DNA from: an uncultured Bartonella sp.
GTDB taxonomy: Bacteria > Pseudomonadota > Alphaproteobacteria > Rhizobiales > Rhizobiaceae
Direction of reading: 5' to 3'
Assembly: GCA_946478235.1 (NCBI GenBank)
Contig: CAMLBF010000001.1
Location: 372,001-436,000 of the forward strand
Length of the DNA stretch: 64,000 nt
Position 1 is the stretch's first letter. Each line of letters starts with the position of its first letter. Below, piece by piece: positions 44,264 through 53,112 of this stretch. Both the position numbers and the translations under genes were made by a program. The notes beneath the pieces were generated by a model that was given only the letters and a program-made list of their open reading frames with translations, searched no databases and was not told where the DNA came from.

Positions 44264-44608
44264 ATGTTAACGTTGAATTTATCGGATGTTCCAAACCAAT
44301 CATTTTCTACACAGTTGCTATCCAAGCGTTTTACCTTTCATATAAAACTGGCAAACGGCATTATGATTGCCGACATCACCTGTGATAATACGCCCCTTGT
44401 CACAGGCGAACGTATTTTACCCAACCAGCCAATCATTGCTTATCCGCGATTGGAATGTGGTAATTTTATTTTACAAACCGAAGATGACGATCTGCCCGAT
44501 TGGCAGAAATTCGGTAAAACCCAACAGCTCATATACCTCACGCCAGAAGAAATCATGTCTTTGCGACAACAGAAAGGCGTTGACAAGAAAGGCGTTGACA
44601 ATGGATAA
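44264..44608 (+). CDS. Baseplate plug protein
   Basis: 114 residues: LNLSDVPNQSFSTQLLSKRFTFHIKLANGIMIADITCDNTPLVTGERILPNQPIIAYP, as in the plug family of Pam3-like myoviruses, then a tail with a doubled KKGVD/KGVD (a 15-bp DNA repeat at 44573-44600). It overlaps the hub gene by 8 bp. It closes the tube end below the tape measure. Confidence 0.78.
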   Translation: MLTLNLSDVPNQSFSTQLLSKRFTFHIKLANGIMIADITCDNTPLVTGERILPNQPIIAYPRLECGNFILQTEDDDLPDWQKFGKTQQLIYLTPEEIMSLRQQKGVDKKGVDNG

Positions 44609-45422
44609 AATAGATTTCCGCCGGCTCGCTGTTTCCGTTGAAATTGATGGTGTGATGAAGCGTTATGAAGGGCTTCATATCACAGCCTCTGGCGATAAAA
44701 GTGCCAACCCGATTGAAAATTCCTGCCGTGTTGAAATATTCAATTTGGCGCGAGAAACACGCAACTATCTTTTAACAGAAACAAGTCCGTTTAACGAAAA
44801 CCGTAGCCGCAAACGCATTATTGTAGAAGCTGGACGACAAAGCACAGGATTAACGCAGCTATTTGTCGGTGACATAACATCGGCCTCGCCTTCGCAGCCA
44901 CCTGATATTGGTCTGACACTGGAAGCACGTACTGGTTCATATGTCAAAGGCAATCTTGTTGCCCGTTCTGGCAAAGCCCAACAGCCCTTATCGGAAATAT
45001 CTAAAATGGCCGCTGACGATGCGGGTGTTGGGTTAGAATTTGAAGCAACCGATAAAAATATCTCCAACTACGCTTTCACGGGGGGAGCCTTGAAACAGGT
45101 CAACCAGCTTTCCGAAGCAGGTGGCGTTAATGCCTTTATTGATGATGAGGTTCTTGTTGTTAAAGACATCAATAAACCACGTAAAAACCACAGCCGTTTA
45201 TTGACCAAGGATACCGGCATGATTGGCATTCCGGAAATTACCGAACAGGGAATAAAGGTGCAATTTCTGTTTGATAATGAAACGGTTATCGGTGGCGAAC
45301 TCATTGTAAAAAGCGAACTTAATCCGGCAGTGAATGGCTCATACGAAATATACAAACTAAGTTTCGACTTATCTTCGCGCGACACCCCTTGGTATTACAC
45401 GGCAGAAGCAAAGAGACATTAA
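44601..45422 (+). CDS. Baseplate hub protein
   Basis: The ATG at 44601 (MDKIDFRRL) has GAAAGG upstream, and the longer frame start is inside the plug gene. 273 residues with the gp27-like pattern: LAVSVEIDGVMKRYEGLHITASGDKSANPIENSCRVEIFNLARETRNYLL, LFVGDITSASPSQPPDIGLTLEARTG, and a C-terminal barrel GIPEITEQGIKVQFLFDNETVIGGELIVKS. It binds the spike and begins tube assembly. Confidence 0.82.
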   Translation: MDKIDFRRLAVSVEIDGVMKRYEGLHITASGDKSANPIENSCRVEIFNLARETRNYLLTETSPFNENRSRKRIIVEAGRQSTGLTQLFVGDITSASPSQPPDIGLTLEARTGSYVKGNLVARSGKAQQPLSEISKMAADDAGVGLEFEATDKNISNYAFTGGALKQVNQLSEAGGVNAFIDDEVLVVKDINKPRKNHSRLLTKDTGMIGIPEITEQGIKVQFLFDNETVIGGELIVKSELNPAVNGSYEIYKLSFDLSSRDTPWYYTAEAKRH

Positions 45423-45426
45423 CGAA

Positions 45427-46122
45427 ATGGTTACAAGAAATACAAAACCTTCCATTGATCCTGCTGATAATGGTTCACTGGAGGGCTTGTTACGCCATGC
45501 CATGAAAAAGCATGCACAAAATACCGATGGTATGATGCCCGCTCGTGTTATTGACTATGACAGAAAAACCAATCGCGTAAAAATACAGCCCTTAGCAAAG
45601 GTACAAGGCACAGATGGGCAAGTCATTTCACGCGCGCCGATTGCCAGTATCCCCGCCTATCGCTTTGGCACCAATGGCGCCATCATGTCTTTTCCGATTA
45701 AAGCGGGCGATGTCGGTTGGGTTATGGCAGGAGACCGTGACATCAGCCTTATCGAACAAAGCGGTTACGACGAGCAGCCCCCCAATACCAATCGTATGCA
45801 TTCTTTTTCCAATGGCATGTTTTTCCCAGACTCACTGAAACAATGGAATATTGCTGATGAGGATATGGAAAATACCGTCATAGGCAACACAGATGGCAGC
45901 GTAAAAATATCTTTGGGCGGTGCTGAGCTAACGATTACCAGCGCAGAAAAAGTTACAATTTACGCACCTGAAACCGAGTTTTCCGGCAATGTTACCATAA
46001 AGGGTAAACTTCATGTCGAGGCTGGTATATTCGGTGTCAATGGCCTGTCTTTTGAAAAACACAGGCATGAACGTGTAAAATCCGGCGATGGTTATTCTGG
46101 TAAACCAAATGGAGAAGCCTAA
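45427..46122 (+). CDS. Membrane-puncturing spike, Gp138/gpV-like
   Basis: 231 residues. The N-terminal OB-type domain (MPARVIDYDRKTNRVKIQPLAKVQG) and the GDVGWVMAGDRDIS segment match Gp138 spikes. A strand-repeat region follows (SVKISLGGAELTITSAEKVTIYAPETEFSGNVTIKGKLHVEAG). The apex carries FEKHRHERV, an HxH motif that binds iron in known phage spikes. It pierces the outer membrane. The stop overlaps the next ATG by one base. Confidence 0.85.
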   Translation: MVTRNTKPSIDPADNGSLEGLLRHAMKKHAQNTDGMMPARVIDYDRKTNRVKIQPLAKVQGTDGQVISRAPIASIPAYRFGTNGAIMSFPIKAGDVGWVMAGDRDISLIEQSGYDEQPPNTNRMHSFSNGMFFPDSLKQWNIADEDMENTVIGNTDGSVKISLGGAELTITSAEKVTIYAPETEFSGNVTIKGKLHVEAGIFGVNGLSFEKHRHERVKSGDGYSGKPNGEA

Positions 46123-46469
46123 TGACACGTTCATTTGCGGTAGACCAGCATAATGATCTTATAATAGGCAGCGACCGTAAGCTTGCTTTAGTCAATAATC
46201 TTCAGGCAGTTATGGCAATTTGTGCCCATGCAGCGCAGGCCATTCTCGGGGAAATGATTTATGCCCAAAAACAGGGCTTACCCGATTTTCAAACAGTTTG
46301 GCAGGGCAGCGCAAATTTAACGGCATGGGAAGTTGCCTATCGCGCACGGCTCAAACAAATACCCGAAGTCACATCATTGCAATCGCTTTCAACATGGCGC
46401 GATGGCGACACAATGAAATACGCCGCTGTTATAAAAACAATCTATGGAACAGGTGAAATTCATGGCTGA
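46122..46469 (+). CDS. Baseplate wedge protein, gp25-like
   Basis: 115 residues: SFAVDQHNDLIIGSDRKLALVNNLQAVMAICAHAAQAILGEMIYAQKQGLPDF. This is the normal order of gp25/GPW-type wedge proteins (first part native-like, then a helix, then QG.P). WEVAYRARLKQIPEVTSLQSLS follows. It lies between spike and baseplate J, as expected. Confidence 0.8.
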   Translation: MTRSFAVDQHNDLIIGSDRKLALVNNLQAVMAICAHAAQAILGEMIYAQKQGLPDFQTVWQGSANLTAWEVAYRARLKQIPEVTSLQSLSTWRDGDTMKYAAVIKTIYGTGEIHG

Positions 46470-47667
46470 TTATCAATATATCACCAATAATGGTACGATT
46501 GTACCCGATACAGCCGAGACTTTGGAAAATGTCAGAGAAGAGTTTCGCAATGCTTTTGGGCGAGATCTCGATGTGTCACCCGAAACACCACAAGGTGTAT
46601 TGATTACGGCAGAAACAAAAGCGCGCGATGCTATCATAAAAAACAATGCCGCTCTGGCAAACCAGATTAATCCCAATATTGCAGGTGGCATTTTTCTGGA
46701 TGCGATATGGGCTTTGACAGGTGGTTATCGTGTAGCGGCCAAACCGTCGGTTTTATACAATGTTGCCTTGTCAGGTCGTGCCGGTACTATTGTGCCTGAA
46801 GGAACACAAGTTGGCGTACAAGGAAATGGCGCCATTTTTGAATTGACCAGTTCGGTAATATTAAATGAAAAAGGTCAAGCTTCAGGAACATTTCAAGCTA
46901 TTGAAAACGGTCCTATTGCTGTTCCTTCTTACGTGCTCAACACGATCATAACACCCGTTTTAGGCCTTGAAACCGTAACAAATCCTCAACCGGCAGAAAT
47001 AGGATGTGCAGAAGAAAGCGATCATGCCGCAAGGCTTCGTCGCAAAAAGACATTGGCCTTGCAAGGCGTCAGCTTGCCAGAAGCCATTATTTCAGGCCTT
47101 TATGATGCGACAAAGGTCAAAGGGATAAAATCCCTTTCATTTATTGAAAATGTAGAAAATACGCCACTCACAGTTGATGGTATCACACTCAAACCCCATT
47201 CTGTTTATGCCTGTGTTGATGGGGGACGCGATGAAGATATTGCGAGACAACTTCTCGATAAAAAAAGTTTGGGGTGCGCGTGGAATGGTAATATAACAAT
47301 CAATGTTACTGAACCATTCAGTGGGCAAACTTATCCCGTCAGTTTTGACCGGCCAAAACCTGTTTCCATCTGGGCAAAAGTGACAATTCGCAATATCAAA
47401 TCTTCACCTGATCCGGCCCTTGTTGTGCGTGAAGCAATGATAGCCTATGCAAATGGTGATATGCAGGATGAGCAAGGCTTTGTGGTTGGTGGCGATGTTT
47501 CACCTTTTGAACTCGCGGGAGCAATCAACCGCAATATGCCAGCACTCTATGTCAGCAATTTACAGGTTTCTAAAGACGGGCAAAATTACTCGACCAATGA
47601 AATCAAAATAGCTGTCAATGAAATTGCTGTGTTATTGCCCGGTACAATTGAGGTGACAATAACATGA
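46462..47667 (+). CDS. Baseplate J-like protein
   Basis: The ATG at 46462 (MADYQYIT) overlaps the wedge gene by 8 bp, with GGTGAA upstream. 401 residues with the gpJ pattern: FGRDLDVSPETPQGVLITAETKARDA, GIFLDAIWALTGGYR, VNPQPAEIGCAEESDHAARLRRKKTLALQG. The C-terminus is ISPFELAGAINRNMPALYVSNLQVS-like, here VSPFELAGAINRNMPALYV. It surrounds the hub and triggers contraction. Confidence 0.9.
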   Translation: MADYQYITNNGTIVPDTAETLENVREEFRNAFGRDLDVSPETPQGVLITAETKARDAIIKNNAALANQINPNIAGGIFLDAIWALTGGYRVAAKPSVLYNVALSGRAGTIVPEGTQVGVQGNGAIFELTSSVILNEKGQASGTFQAIENGPIAVPSYVLNTIITPVLGLETVTNPQPAEIGCAEESDHAARLRRKKTLALQGVSLPEAIISGLYDATKVKGIKSLSFIENVENTPLTVDGITLKPHSVYACVDGGRDEDIARQLLDKKSLGCAWNGNITINVTEPFSGQTYPVSFDRPKPVSIWAKVTIRNIKSSPDPALVVREAMIAYANGDMQDEQGFVVGGDVSPFELAGAINRNMPALYVSNLQVSKDGQNYSTNEIKIAVNEIAVLLPGTIEVTIT

Positions 47668-48338
47668 CAAATATCCAGAAATTCGATTTTTCTGTTAACC
47701 TCAAACAGTCACTGCTTTGGCAATATGACGATGCACAACATTTACAAGCACTTATTGAACAAAAAAATGCTTGGTATGAAAAGAAACAAAGCCGTTTTTG
47801 GAACGATTGGTTTTATGATATTTTCAGTCTTGATACAGCAAATGATTTTGGCTTATCGGTCTGGGCAATCATTCTCGACATTCCACTTGCAATCGGTATT
47901 GAAGGAAGCGGTGCGCGGCCAGTATGGGGCTTTGGTGCATATAACGGGAATTTTTCCGATTGGGCTGGTTCCGACTATCACTTCGGAACAAATTTTGGGC
48001 GCAACGGCGATACCGTTTTTGCATTAAATATCGAGCAAAAAAGGCTCATTTTGAAGCTGCGATATTACCAGCTTATATCTCGCGGTAGTGTCAGCGAAGT
48101 CAATGCAATGTTGAAAGCATTGTTTAACGGACACGCCCATGTGATTGATGGGCTTGATATGACAATGACTTACATATTCGATGTCATGCCGTCCAGCCAA
48201 ACCCTGTTGGTTTTGGAGCAATTCGACCTATTACCGCGGCCTGCCGGCGTAAAACGCAAAATTCTGATCAATCCGAAAGATAGTTTCGGCTTCAAGCCTT
48301 ATTACCTCAATTATAAAAACAGCAATTTTCACATTTAA
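47664..48338 (+). CDS. DUF2612 tail protein
   Basis: 224 residues, overlapping gpJ by 4 bp. DUF2612 pattern: LLWQYDDAQHLQALIEQKNAWYEKKQSRFWNDWFYDIFSLDTANDFGLSVWAIIL, FGFGAYNGNF-like WGFGAYNGNFSDW, and LRYYQLISRGSVSEVNAMLKALF. It fills the role of the P2 gpI wedge tip that links baseplate and fibre. Confidence 0.85.
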   Translation: MTNIQKFDFSVNLKQSLLWQYDDAQHLQALIEQKNAWYEKKQSRFWNDWFYDIFSLDTANDFGLSVWAIILDIPLAIGIEGSGARPVWGFGAYNGNFSDWAGSDYHFGTNFGRNGDTVFALNIEQKRLILKLRYYQLISRGSVSEVNAMLKALFNGHAHVIDGLDMTMTYIFDVMPSSQTLLVLEQFDLLPRPAGVKRKILINPKDSFGFKPYYLNYKNSNFHI

Positions 48339-48347
48339 GGATTTAAA

Positions 48348-49859
48348 ATGAATTTACCCAAATTCATCCGGTATCCCTTTGCGGCAACCGGTGACAAAAC
48401 GTCTGTGCCAGACGACGTGGAGCCAAGCGGCAACATAAGTTATGCTGAAGGTTATGGTTTTGACTATGAAAGAAACCCCGCAACCGACCCGCAGGCAAAA
48501 CGCATTGAACGCGACAAGATGAACCAGCTTCATCATGATATCACCAGCAATATCCAACAATATCAATTATATGCAACACCTTGGTTCTACGACGCAAGTG
48601 TCAATGGAGGAACACCTGTTGCATATCCCAAAGGGGCATTTGTCCGGTATAAAGACGGGATTGAAGAAAAAAACTATGTGTCTTTGGTTGATAATAATAC
48701 CGCAGCACCCACCGATAGCAAGAAATGGACTATGATTGATGATACAGCCTATGCCATGCGCGATGGAAGCCGCAATTATGTTGTTGCTGATGGCGATAGT
48801 CAAACGATAACAGGGACATTGGATTTACCAATCAAATCATTTGTGGCAGGCTTTCCTATCGTATTGAAAGTCAAATACAAAAATGACTCAAACCCTACGC
48901 TGAATATTAATAATCTGGGACCCGTTCCAATTGTTTACAACCAAACTGGTGAAGCTGTCCGTGCCGGTGACTTCCAGCCAAATGATTTATTATTCCTCGT
49001 ATTTGATGGTTCACGCTTTCGTTTGGATCCAACAATGTTGTCGATGGATCGGCGCTATTCCAAGCTTACACAACCTCCAACAGATACTTTTTACGTCATT
49101 GGTCCCAATGGCAATGATAACAATACCGGTTTCAGTATATCGCCTACCGAAGGCTTCCGGACAATTCAGGGTGCTATCAATAAAATCAGCAGTCGTTATA
49201 TAACAACTGGCACTGTAACGATTAATATTTCATCTGGAGTGTATGAAGGCTTTTCTGTCTCAAACTCTTTGATTGCAAACTGGAACATTCGATCACTGGA
49301 GGGAAACAAAAGATCTGTTCTCGTTAGTGCAACAGATCCCAATAAGCCAGTTACAACCGCCTGTAATACATCTTTTGGCACAAACGTCTGTCTATCCGAT
49401 ATGACTCTAGCAGGGTTCTACGATGTAGTTACCACTACAGACGGAACCCTCAATCTTTATAATTGCGATATCATGATGGGCAATAATTCCAACTCCCAGG
49501 CTGTTGTGAGTTATGGTGGTTCTATCTCTCTTTTTGGGGAGATGACTATATCGGGCAACGGATCAGTTATTTTTCACTCCACTGGCTGTGGTAATCTTAG
49601 CCTTGGATATTACGATATCAAAGGCAAAAACCCATTAACAGTTACCTATAAAGATGTGAAAGCCTCTTGGGCAGCTGTTGTATGCGAAAAAAATGCTAAC
49701 ATTTCGGTTGCCGGTGCTGTCGTTACGTTTATTGGCGTACCAGACAGCATGTCTTACACCGCCTTTGACAATGGCATTATCAATACATGGGGAGCTGGTA
49801 CCAACATATTCCCTGGGACGCGCGCGCCTTGGGTTGGATCAGGCGGTATCGCAAGTTAA
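48348..49859 (+). CDS. Tail spike/fibre
   Basis: 503 residues. The N-terminal part (about 1-240) attaches to the baseplate (IRYPFAATGDKTSVPDD, YGFDYERNPATDPQAKRIERDKMNQLHHDITSNIQQYQ). The segment FYVIGPNGNDNNTGFSISPTEGFRTIQGAINKI opens a pectate-lyase-like right-handed beta-helix (about 250-460). It ends GAGTNIFPGTRAPWVGSGGIAS. It probably binds, and perhaps cuts, a surface polysaccharide. No catalytic residues could be assigned. AAGGA precedes the ATG. Confidence 0.85.
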   Translation: MNLPKFIRYPFAATGDKTSVPDDVEPSGNISYAEGYGFDYERNPATDPQAKRIERDKMNQLHHDITSNIQQYQLYATPWFYDASVNGGTPVAYPKGAFVRYKDGIEEKNYVSLVDNNTAAPTDSKKWTMIDDTAYAMRDGSRNYVVADGDSQTITGTLDLPIKSFVAGFPIVLKVKYKNDSNPTLNINNLGPVPIVYNQTGEAVRAGDFQPNDLLFLVFDGSRFRLDPTMLSMDRRYSKLTQPPTDTFYVIGPNGNDNNTGFSISPTEGFRTIQGAINKISSRYITTGTVTINISSGVYEGFSVSNSLIANWNIRSLEGNKRSVLVSATDPNKPVTTACNTSFGTNVCLSDMTLAGFYDVVTTTDGTLNLYNCDIMMGNNSNSQAVVSYGGSISLFGEMTISGNGSVIFHSTGCGNLSLGYYDIKGKNPLTVTYKDVKASWAAVVCEKNANISVAGAVVTFIGVPDSMSYTAFDNGIINTWGAGTNIFPGTRAPWVGSGGIAS

Positions 49860-49869
49860 AGGATAAATC

Positions 49870-50496
49870 ATGCAATATACACCAACGAACTGGTACTGGA
49901 TCGCTGAAAACGAGCGTATTTACTCAAGCGCAAAACAAGCGATTATTACTTCGAAAGATGACGATTTTATAAAGTGGCAGGCATCGGGTTACTTGCCAAC
50001 ACCTTGGCCAAAAGATGCGCGAGGCCAACAATCAGATGCAGCCCTTGCCGAAGTTATTGCTCCTTTTGGATTGAAGCTTTTCCCAAAAACACTTGATGAC
50101 GTAAAACTAGAATTGCAAGCTGAAGTCGATAAAGCCGCTGAAAATGAGCGGTTGAAATACATAACGGACGGTGTTGGCCAATCAATGACCTATCAGGAAA
50201 AAGTCAATCAGGCTGCTGATTATTCGAAGAAGTTTAGCGCGCACCAGAAATCACCAGATGAAGTACCTGCACCAAAGGAAGATGATTATCTTCTCTTAAA
50301 GGCAAGCTTAGGCATTGATGGCAACACCTTGATTGAAGTTGCAGAAACCGTGACCCATGCCTATGCAATTTGGCAGCAAATCGGTGCAGCCATTGAAGCA
50401 ACGCGCCTTGAAACAAAAAGCAAAATTGGCACGGCTAAAGATATTACTTCTGCCAAAGCTGTTTTTAGTCAACTTAACTGGCCTAATCCCTGTTAA
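49870..50496 (+). CDS. Tail fibre assembly-like protein
   Basis: 208 residues directly behind the spike gene. Start MQYTPTNWYWIAENERIYSSAKQAII, then FIKWQASGYLPTPWPKD, a helical part, and a DUF4376-like end (LLKASLGIDGNTLIEVAETVTHAYAIWQQIGAAIEATRLETK). Such proteins follow fibre genes and act as chaperones or form the terminal part of the fibre. A terminator stands about 150 bp downstream. Confidence 0.7.
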   Translation: MQYTPTNWYWIAENERIYSSAKQAIITSKDDDFIKWQASGYLPTPWPKDARGQQSDAALAEVIAPFGLKLFPKTLDDVKLELQAEVDKAAENERLKYITDGVGQSMTYQEKVNQAADYSKKFSAHQKSPDEVPAPKEDDYLLLKASLGIDGNTLIEVAETVTHAYAIWQQIGAAIEATRLETKSKIGTAKDITSAKAVFSQLNWPNPC

Positions 50497-50643
50497 TTGG
50501 CCTACATCTGTTAATTGCCACCCCTTTTAACTGGCAATATATTTTCAAGAACCAATTTTTGCGTTCCAACATGGAAATTGAAAAGCTGATAGCGTTTCAT
50601 TGTTGGAAACTTTAATCGGTTCCATTTGTAAATTGTAAATATC

Positions 50644-50667
50644 AACCTCGCTCCGGCGAGGTTTTTT
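50644..50667 (+). terminator. Terminator behind the tail genes
   Basis: Perfect 8-bp stem AACCTCGC/GCGAGGTT with a TCCG loop and a T6 run. It separates structural from lysis genes. Confidence 0.9.
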
Positions 50668-50685
50668 ATTATGTGAAAGTTATTC

Positions 50686-51351
50686 ATGACACGAAAAATA
50701 GACCAAACCGGCCTTAATTCCATCAAACAATGGGAAGGGTTACGTACAAAAGCCTATCAAGACACAGGCGGTGTCTGGACAATTGGTTACGGACATACGG
50801 CAGCCGCGGGATTGCCAAGGCCTTATAAAGATTTGAAAATTACCGAAGAAAAAGCTGAAGAGATTCTCATTAATGATCTCGCTTTATATGAAAAGGCTGT
50901 CGAAACATCTGTCATAGTCAAATTGTCTGACAACCAGTTTTCAGCACTTGTATCCTTTTGCTATAATGTTGGTATCGGCGCTTTTAAAAAATCAACTTTG
51001 CTAAAAAAACTCAACAAAGGTGATTACAGCGCAGTGCCTTCCGAACTCATGAAATGGGTTAATGACGGAGGCAAAAGGGTGCAAGGTCTTGTCAACCGCC
51101 GCTCTGCTGAAGCGGGTTTGTGGGCAAAGGGCTCCTTTGTATCATCAAGCTATGAAACACCACAGCCGTTAAAAAACAATGCGGTTTTAAAACCCGAAGT
51201 GGTGGGCCCTATTGTTAGTGCGGCCTCTGGACTTACCGGTTTTGCCACCGGTTCAGGCCCGTTCCAATGGGCATTAGCCGCCATTATGGTTGCTGCGGCT
51301 GCTACTGGCATTTGCTTTTTTGTCGTACGCTTACGTGAGCAAACACGGTAA
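50686..51351 (+). CDS. Endolysin: T4-type lysozyme (GH24) with C-terminal membrane segment
   Basis: 221 residues. The catalytic set Glu17, Asp26 and Thr32 (KQWEGLR, QDTGG, WTIGYGHT) has exactly the T4 lysozyme spacing. Then DNQFSALVSFCYNVGIGAFKKSTLLKKLN and the VQGLVNRRSAEAGLW end of the domain (about residue 150). No N-terminal signal or SAR segment is present. A linker leads to a hydrophobic segment (about 190-213, WALAAIMVAAAATGICFFVV) and a basic tail, so the enzyme is probably anchored. This is unusual for GH24. Confidence 0.92.
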   Translation: MTRKIDQTGLNSIKQWEGLRTKAYQDTGGVWTIGYGHTAAAGLPRPYKDLKITEEKAEEILINDLALYEKAVETSVIVKLSDNQFSALVSFCYNVGIGAFKKSTLLKKLNKGDYSAVPSELMKWVNDGGKRVQGLVNRRSAEAGLWAKGSFVSSSYETPQPLKNNAVLKPEVVGPIVSAASGLTGFATGSGPFQWALAAIMVAAAATGICFFVVRLREQTR

Positions 51352-51630
51352 ATGCCCCCACGCATTGCCTGCCAATTACCGCCAAGCAGCACTTGCCATA
51401 TTCAAGCTGCATTGAATGCTGCCTAACAATAACAAAAAATAATACCGCACAATGCGGTCATCACATGCCAAAACAATCAAAATCCATATAGATATAATAC
51501 CAGTCCATTCGCGATTGATTTCTATATGACCTTTGGTGAAAGGCCGGACAATTGTCACACAGCAGTGTTCTATTTCACCAAAGTACCGAAACAATAATTG
51601 GTTGTGACATGAATAGAAACATTTAACATT

Positions 51631-51981
51631 ATGCCACAAAAAAATATTCCACCCGATTGGCTTGCCTACAGTCTCTATGTTATTTTGACTGGGCTAGCAG
51701 GTGCGCTTGGCGCATTTGTCTACCAAATTCATGGTCCCATAAAGAATTGGACACAACGCATTGCCGAATGGATTGGCGGTGCCTTATGTGCAATTTACGG
51801 TGCAGAATTGGCTGCCCAAGCCATACTTCATATACTTGATAAATTTGATCTTGTTGACAAGAGCTATGTCATGCCCGACAAAATTATCGGTCTTGCTGGA
51901 TTTCTTTGTGGGGCGCTCGGCGTATCCATCATTGATACGGCTATCAAGCTTATACATAATAATAAGACAAATATTAAATAA
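51631..51981 (+). CDS. Putative holin
   Basis: 116 residues with three hydrophobic stretches (about 11-31, 45-66 and 82-103), a basic C-terminus (LIHNNKTNIK), and a place directly behind the endolysin. It would open the inner membrane at lysis. A long upstream spacer of 280 bp separates it from the lysozyme. The start has only a weak ribosome site. No spanin pair was recognised. Confidence 0.7.
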   Translation: MPQKNIPPDWLAYSLYVILTGLAGALGAFVYQIHGPIKNWTQRIAEWIGGALCAIYGAELAAQAILHILDKFDLVDKSYVMPDKIIGLAGFLCGALGVSIIDTAIKLIHNNKTNIK

Positions 51982-51994
51982 TACTCTTAACAAC

Positions 51995-52026
51995 AGGCCG
52001 GCCAGTTAATACTGGTCGGCCTTTTT
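51995..52026 (+). terminator. Terminator at the right end of the prophage
   Basis: 12-bp stem AGGCCGGCCAGT/ACTGGTCGGCCT (one G-U pair), TAAT loop and a T5 run. Confidence 0.92.
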
Positions 52027-52329
52027 GTCGTTTGTTATTTCTTTTTCTGTTAAGTCATATGGTTTACCGTTAAGCGATATGTTTTCCATTAAGTGATATG
52101 GCAAAGATATAGAAGAAATTCCTCATTTCATAACATTTTCAGGCATCCCCATTTGTGGGCAAAACCATTGCACGGTTTGTGTGTTCATACGCTTTACCTG
52201 AAAAACACCGGTAATTATTGGAATACTTCATGCCAGAAATCTGTCAGTATAAAAGGCTGCTCAGCATTTTTTTGTTTCTTGATAGCAACAAAATGGTAAT
52301 GTTGAGAAAAACCTTGGGTAACTTTTCAA
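52027..52329. other. Spacer with a 20-bp tandem repeat
   Basis: Three units TAAGTCATATGGTTTACCGT, TAAGCGATATGTTTTCCAT and TAAGTGATATGGCA lie at about 52051-52105. The right prophage border may lie here. No attachment site was recognised and no gene is supported. Confidence 0.6.
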
Positions 52330-53112
52330 ATGACAGATACGCCACCACTCACACTCTCGATAAAAGACGTGCATAAGAAATTTGGCTCGCAGGACGTGTT
52401 AAAAGGCATATCTCTCGATGCGCACCGTGGTGATGTTATCTCTATCATCGGTGCTTCTGGTTCCGGCAAAAGTACTTTTCTACGCTGTATTAATTTTCTT
52501 GAAACACCCGATCGTGGGCAGTTTATGATAAATGGCGAAGAAATAAGGCTAAAAACAAATAGAAAAGGCCAGCAGATACCAGCAGACAGCAAACAGATTG
52601 AGCGCGTGCGGCGTGGCCTTGGCATGGTTTTTCAAAATTTCAACCTCTGGCCTCATATGACTGTGTTGCAAAATGTCATGGAAGCGCCGGTTCACGTTCA
52701 CAAAATGCCCAAGAAAGATGCGCAAACAAAAGCTCTCGCATTGTTAGAAAAAGTTGGTCTCTATGATAAACGTGATGCCTATCCCAGCCATCTTTCTGGC
52801 GGACAACAACAGCGTGTTGCAATAGCACGTGCATTATGCGTCGAACCGGCTGTTATGCTATTTGACGAACCGACATCTGCGCTAGATCCGGAGCTTGTCG
52901 GTGAAGTGTTAAAGGTTATCCAGCAACTTGCTGATGAAGGACGCACCATGCTGCTTGTAACCCACGAAATGCGTTTCGCACGCAATGTTTCAAGCCGTGT
53001 CATGTTTTTACACCAAGGGCGTGTCGAGGAAGAAGGCACACCAGAACAGGTGTTTGATAATCCAACAAGTGATCGTTGTAGAGAGTTTACCCGTTCAATC
53101 CGTGCAAACTGA
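52330..53112 (+). CDS. Polar amino acid ABC transporter ATPase (HisP/OccP type), orphan
   Basis: 260 residues. Walker A GASGSGKS at 41-48, Q-loop VFQNFNLWPHMT, signature LSGGQQQR, Walker B VMLFDEPTSALDPE and H-loop LVTHEM are all intact. The insert EEIRLKTNRKGQQIPADSKQIERVR is typical of HisP/NocP/OccP, the ATPases of histidine, lysine-arginine and opine importers. No permease or binding protein gene is next to it, and the neighbours are the prophage and a convergent operon. Partners would have to be elsewhere. Confidence 0.93.
   Translation: MTDTPPLTLSIKDVHKKFGSQDVLKGISLDAHRGDVISIIGASGSGKSTFLRCINFLETPDRGQFMINGEEIRLKTNRKGQQIPADSKQIERVRRGLGMVFQNFNLWPHMTVLQNVMEAPVHVHKMPKKDAQTKALALLEKVGLYDKRDAYPSHLSGGQQQRVAIARALCVEPAVMLFDEPTSALDPELVGEVLKVIQQLADEGRTMLLVTHEMRFARNVSSRVMFLHQGRVEEEGTPEQVFDNPTSDRCREFTRSIRAN

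Larger units (their letters stand above)
14040..52030. mobile_element. Myovirus-type prophage (approximate limits)
   Basis: A contiguous block with repressor, RuvC/DnaB early genes, terminase, head, neck, contractile tail (DUF3383 sheath, Gp138-type spike, baseplate J), tail spike, lysozyme and holin, in normal phage order. The left limit is set before the ACGT operators and structured RNA, the right limit at the terminator after the holin. No integrase, excisionase, transposase, tRNA or flanking direct repeat was found. The exact ends and the way it integrated are therefore unknown. All structural genes are open, so it may be intact except for integration functions. Confidence 0.88.

Noticed and set aside
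52093-52299. 68-codon frame after the holin
   Set aside because: No ribosome site, and it overlaps a degenerate repeat.
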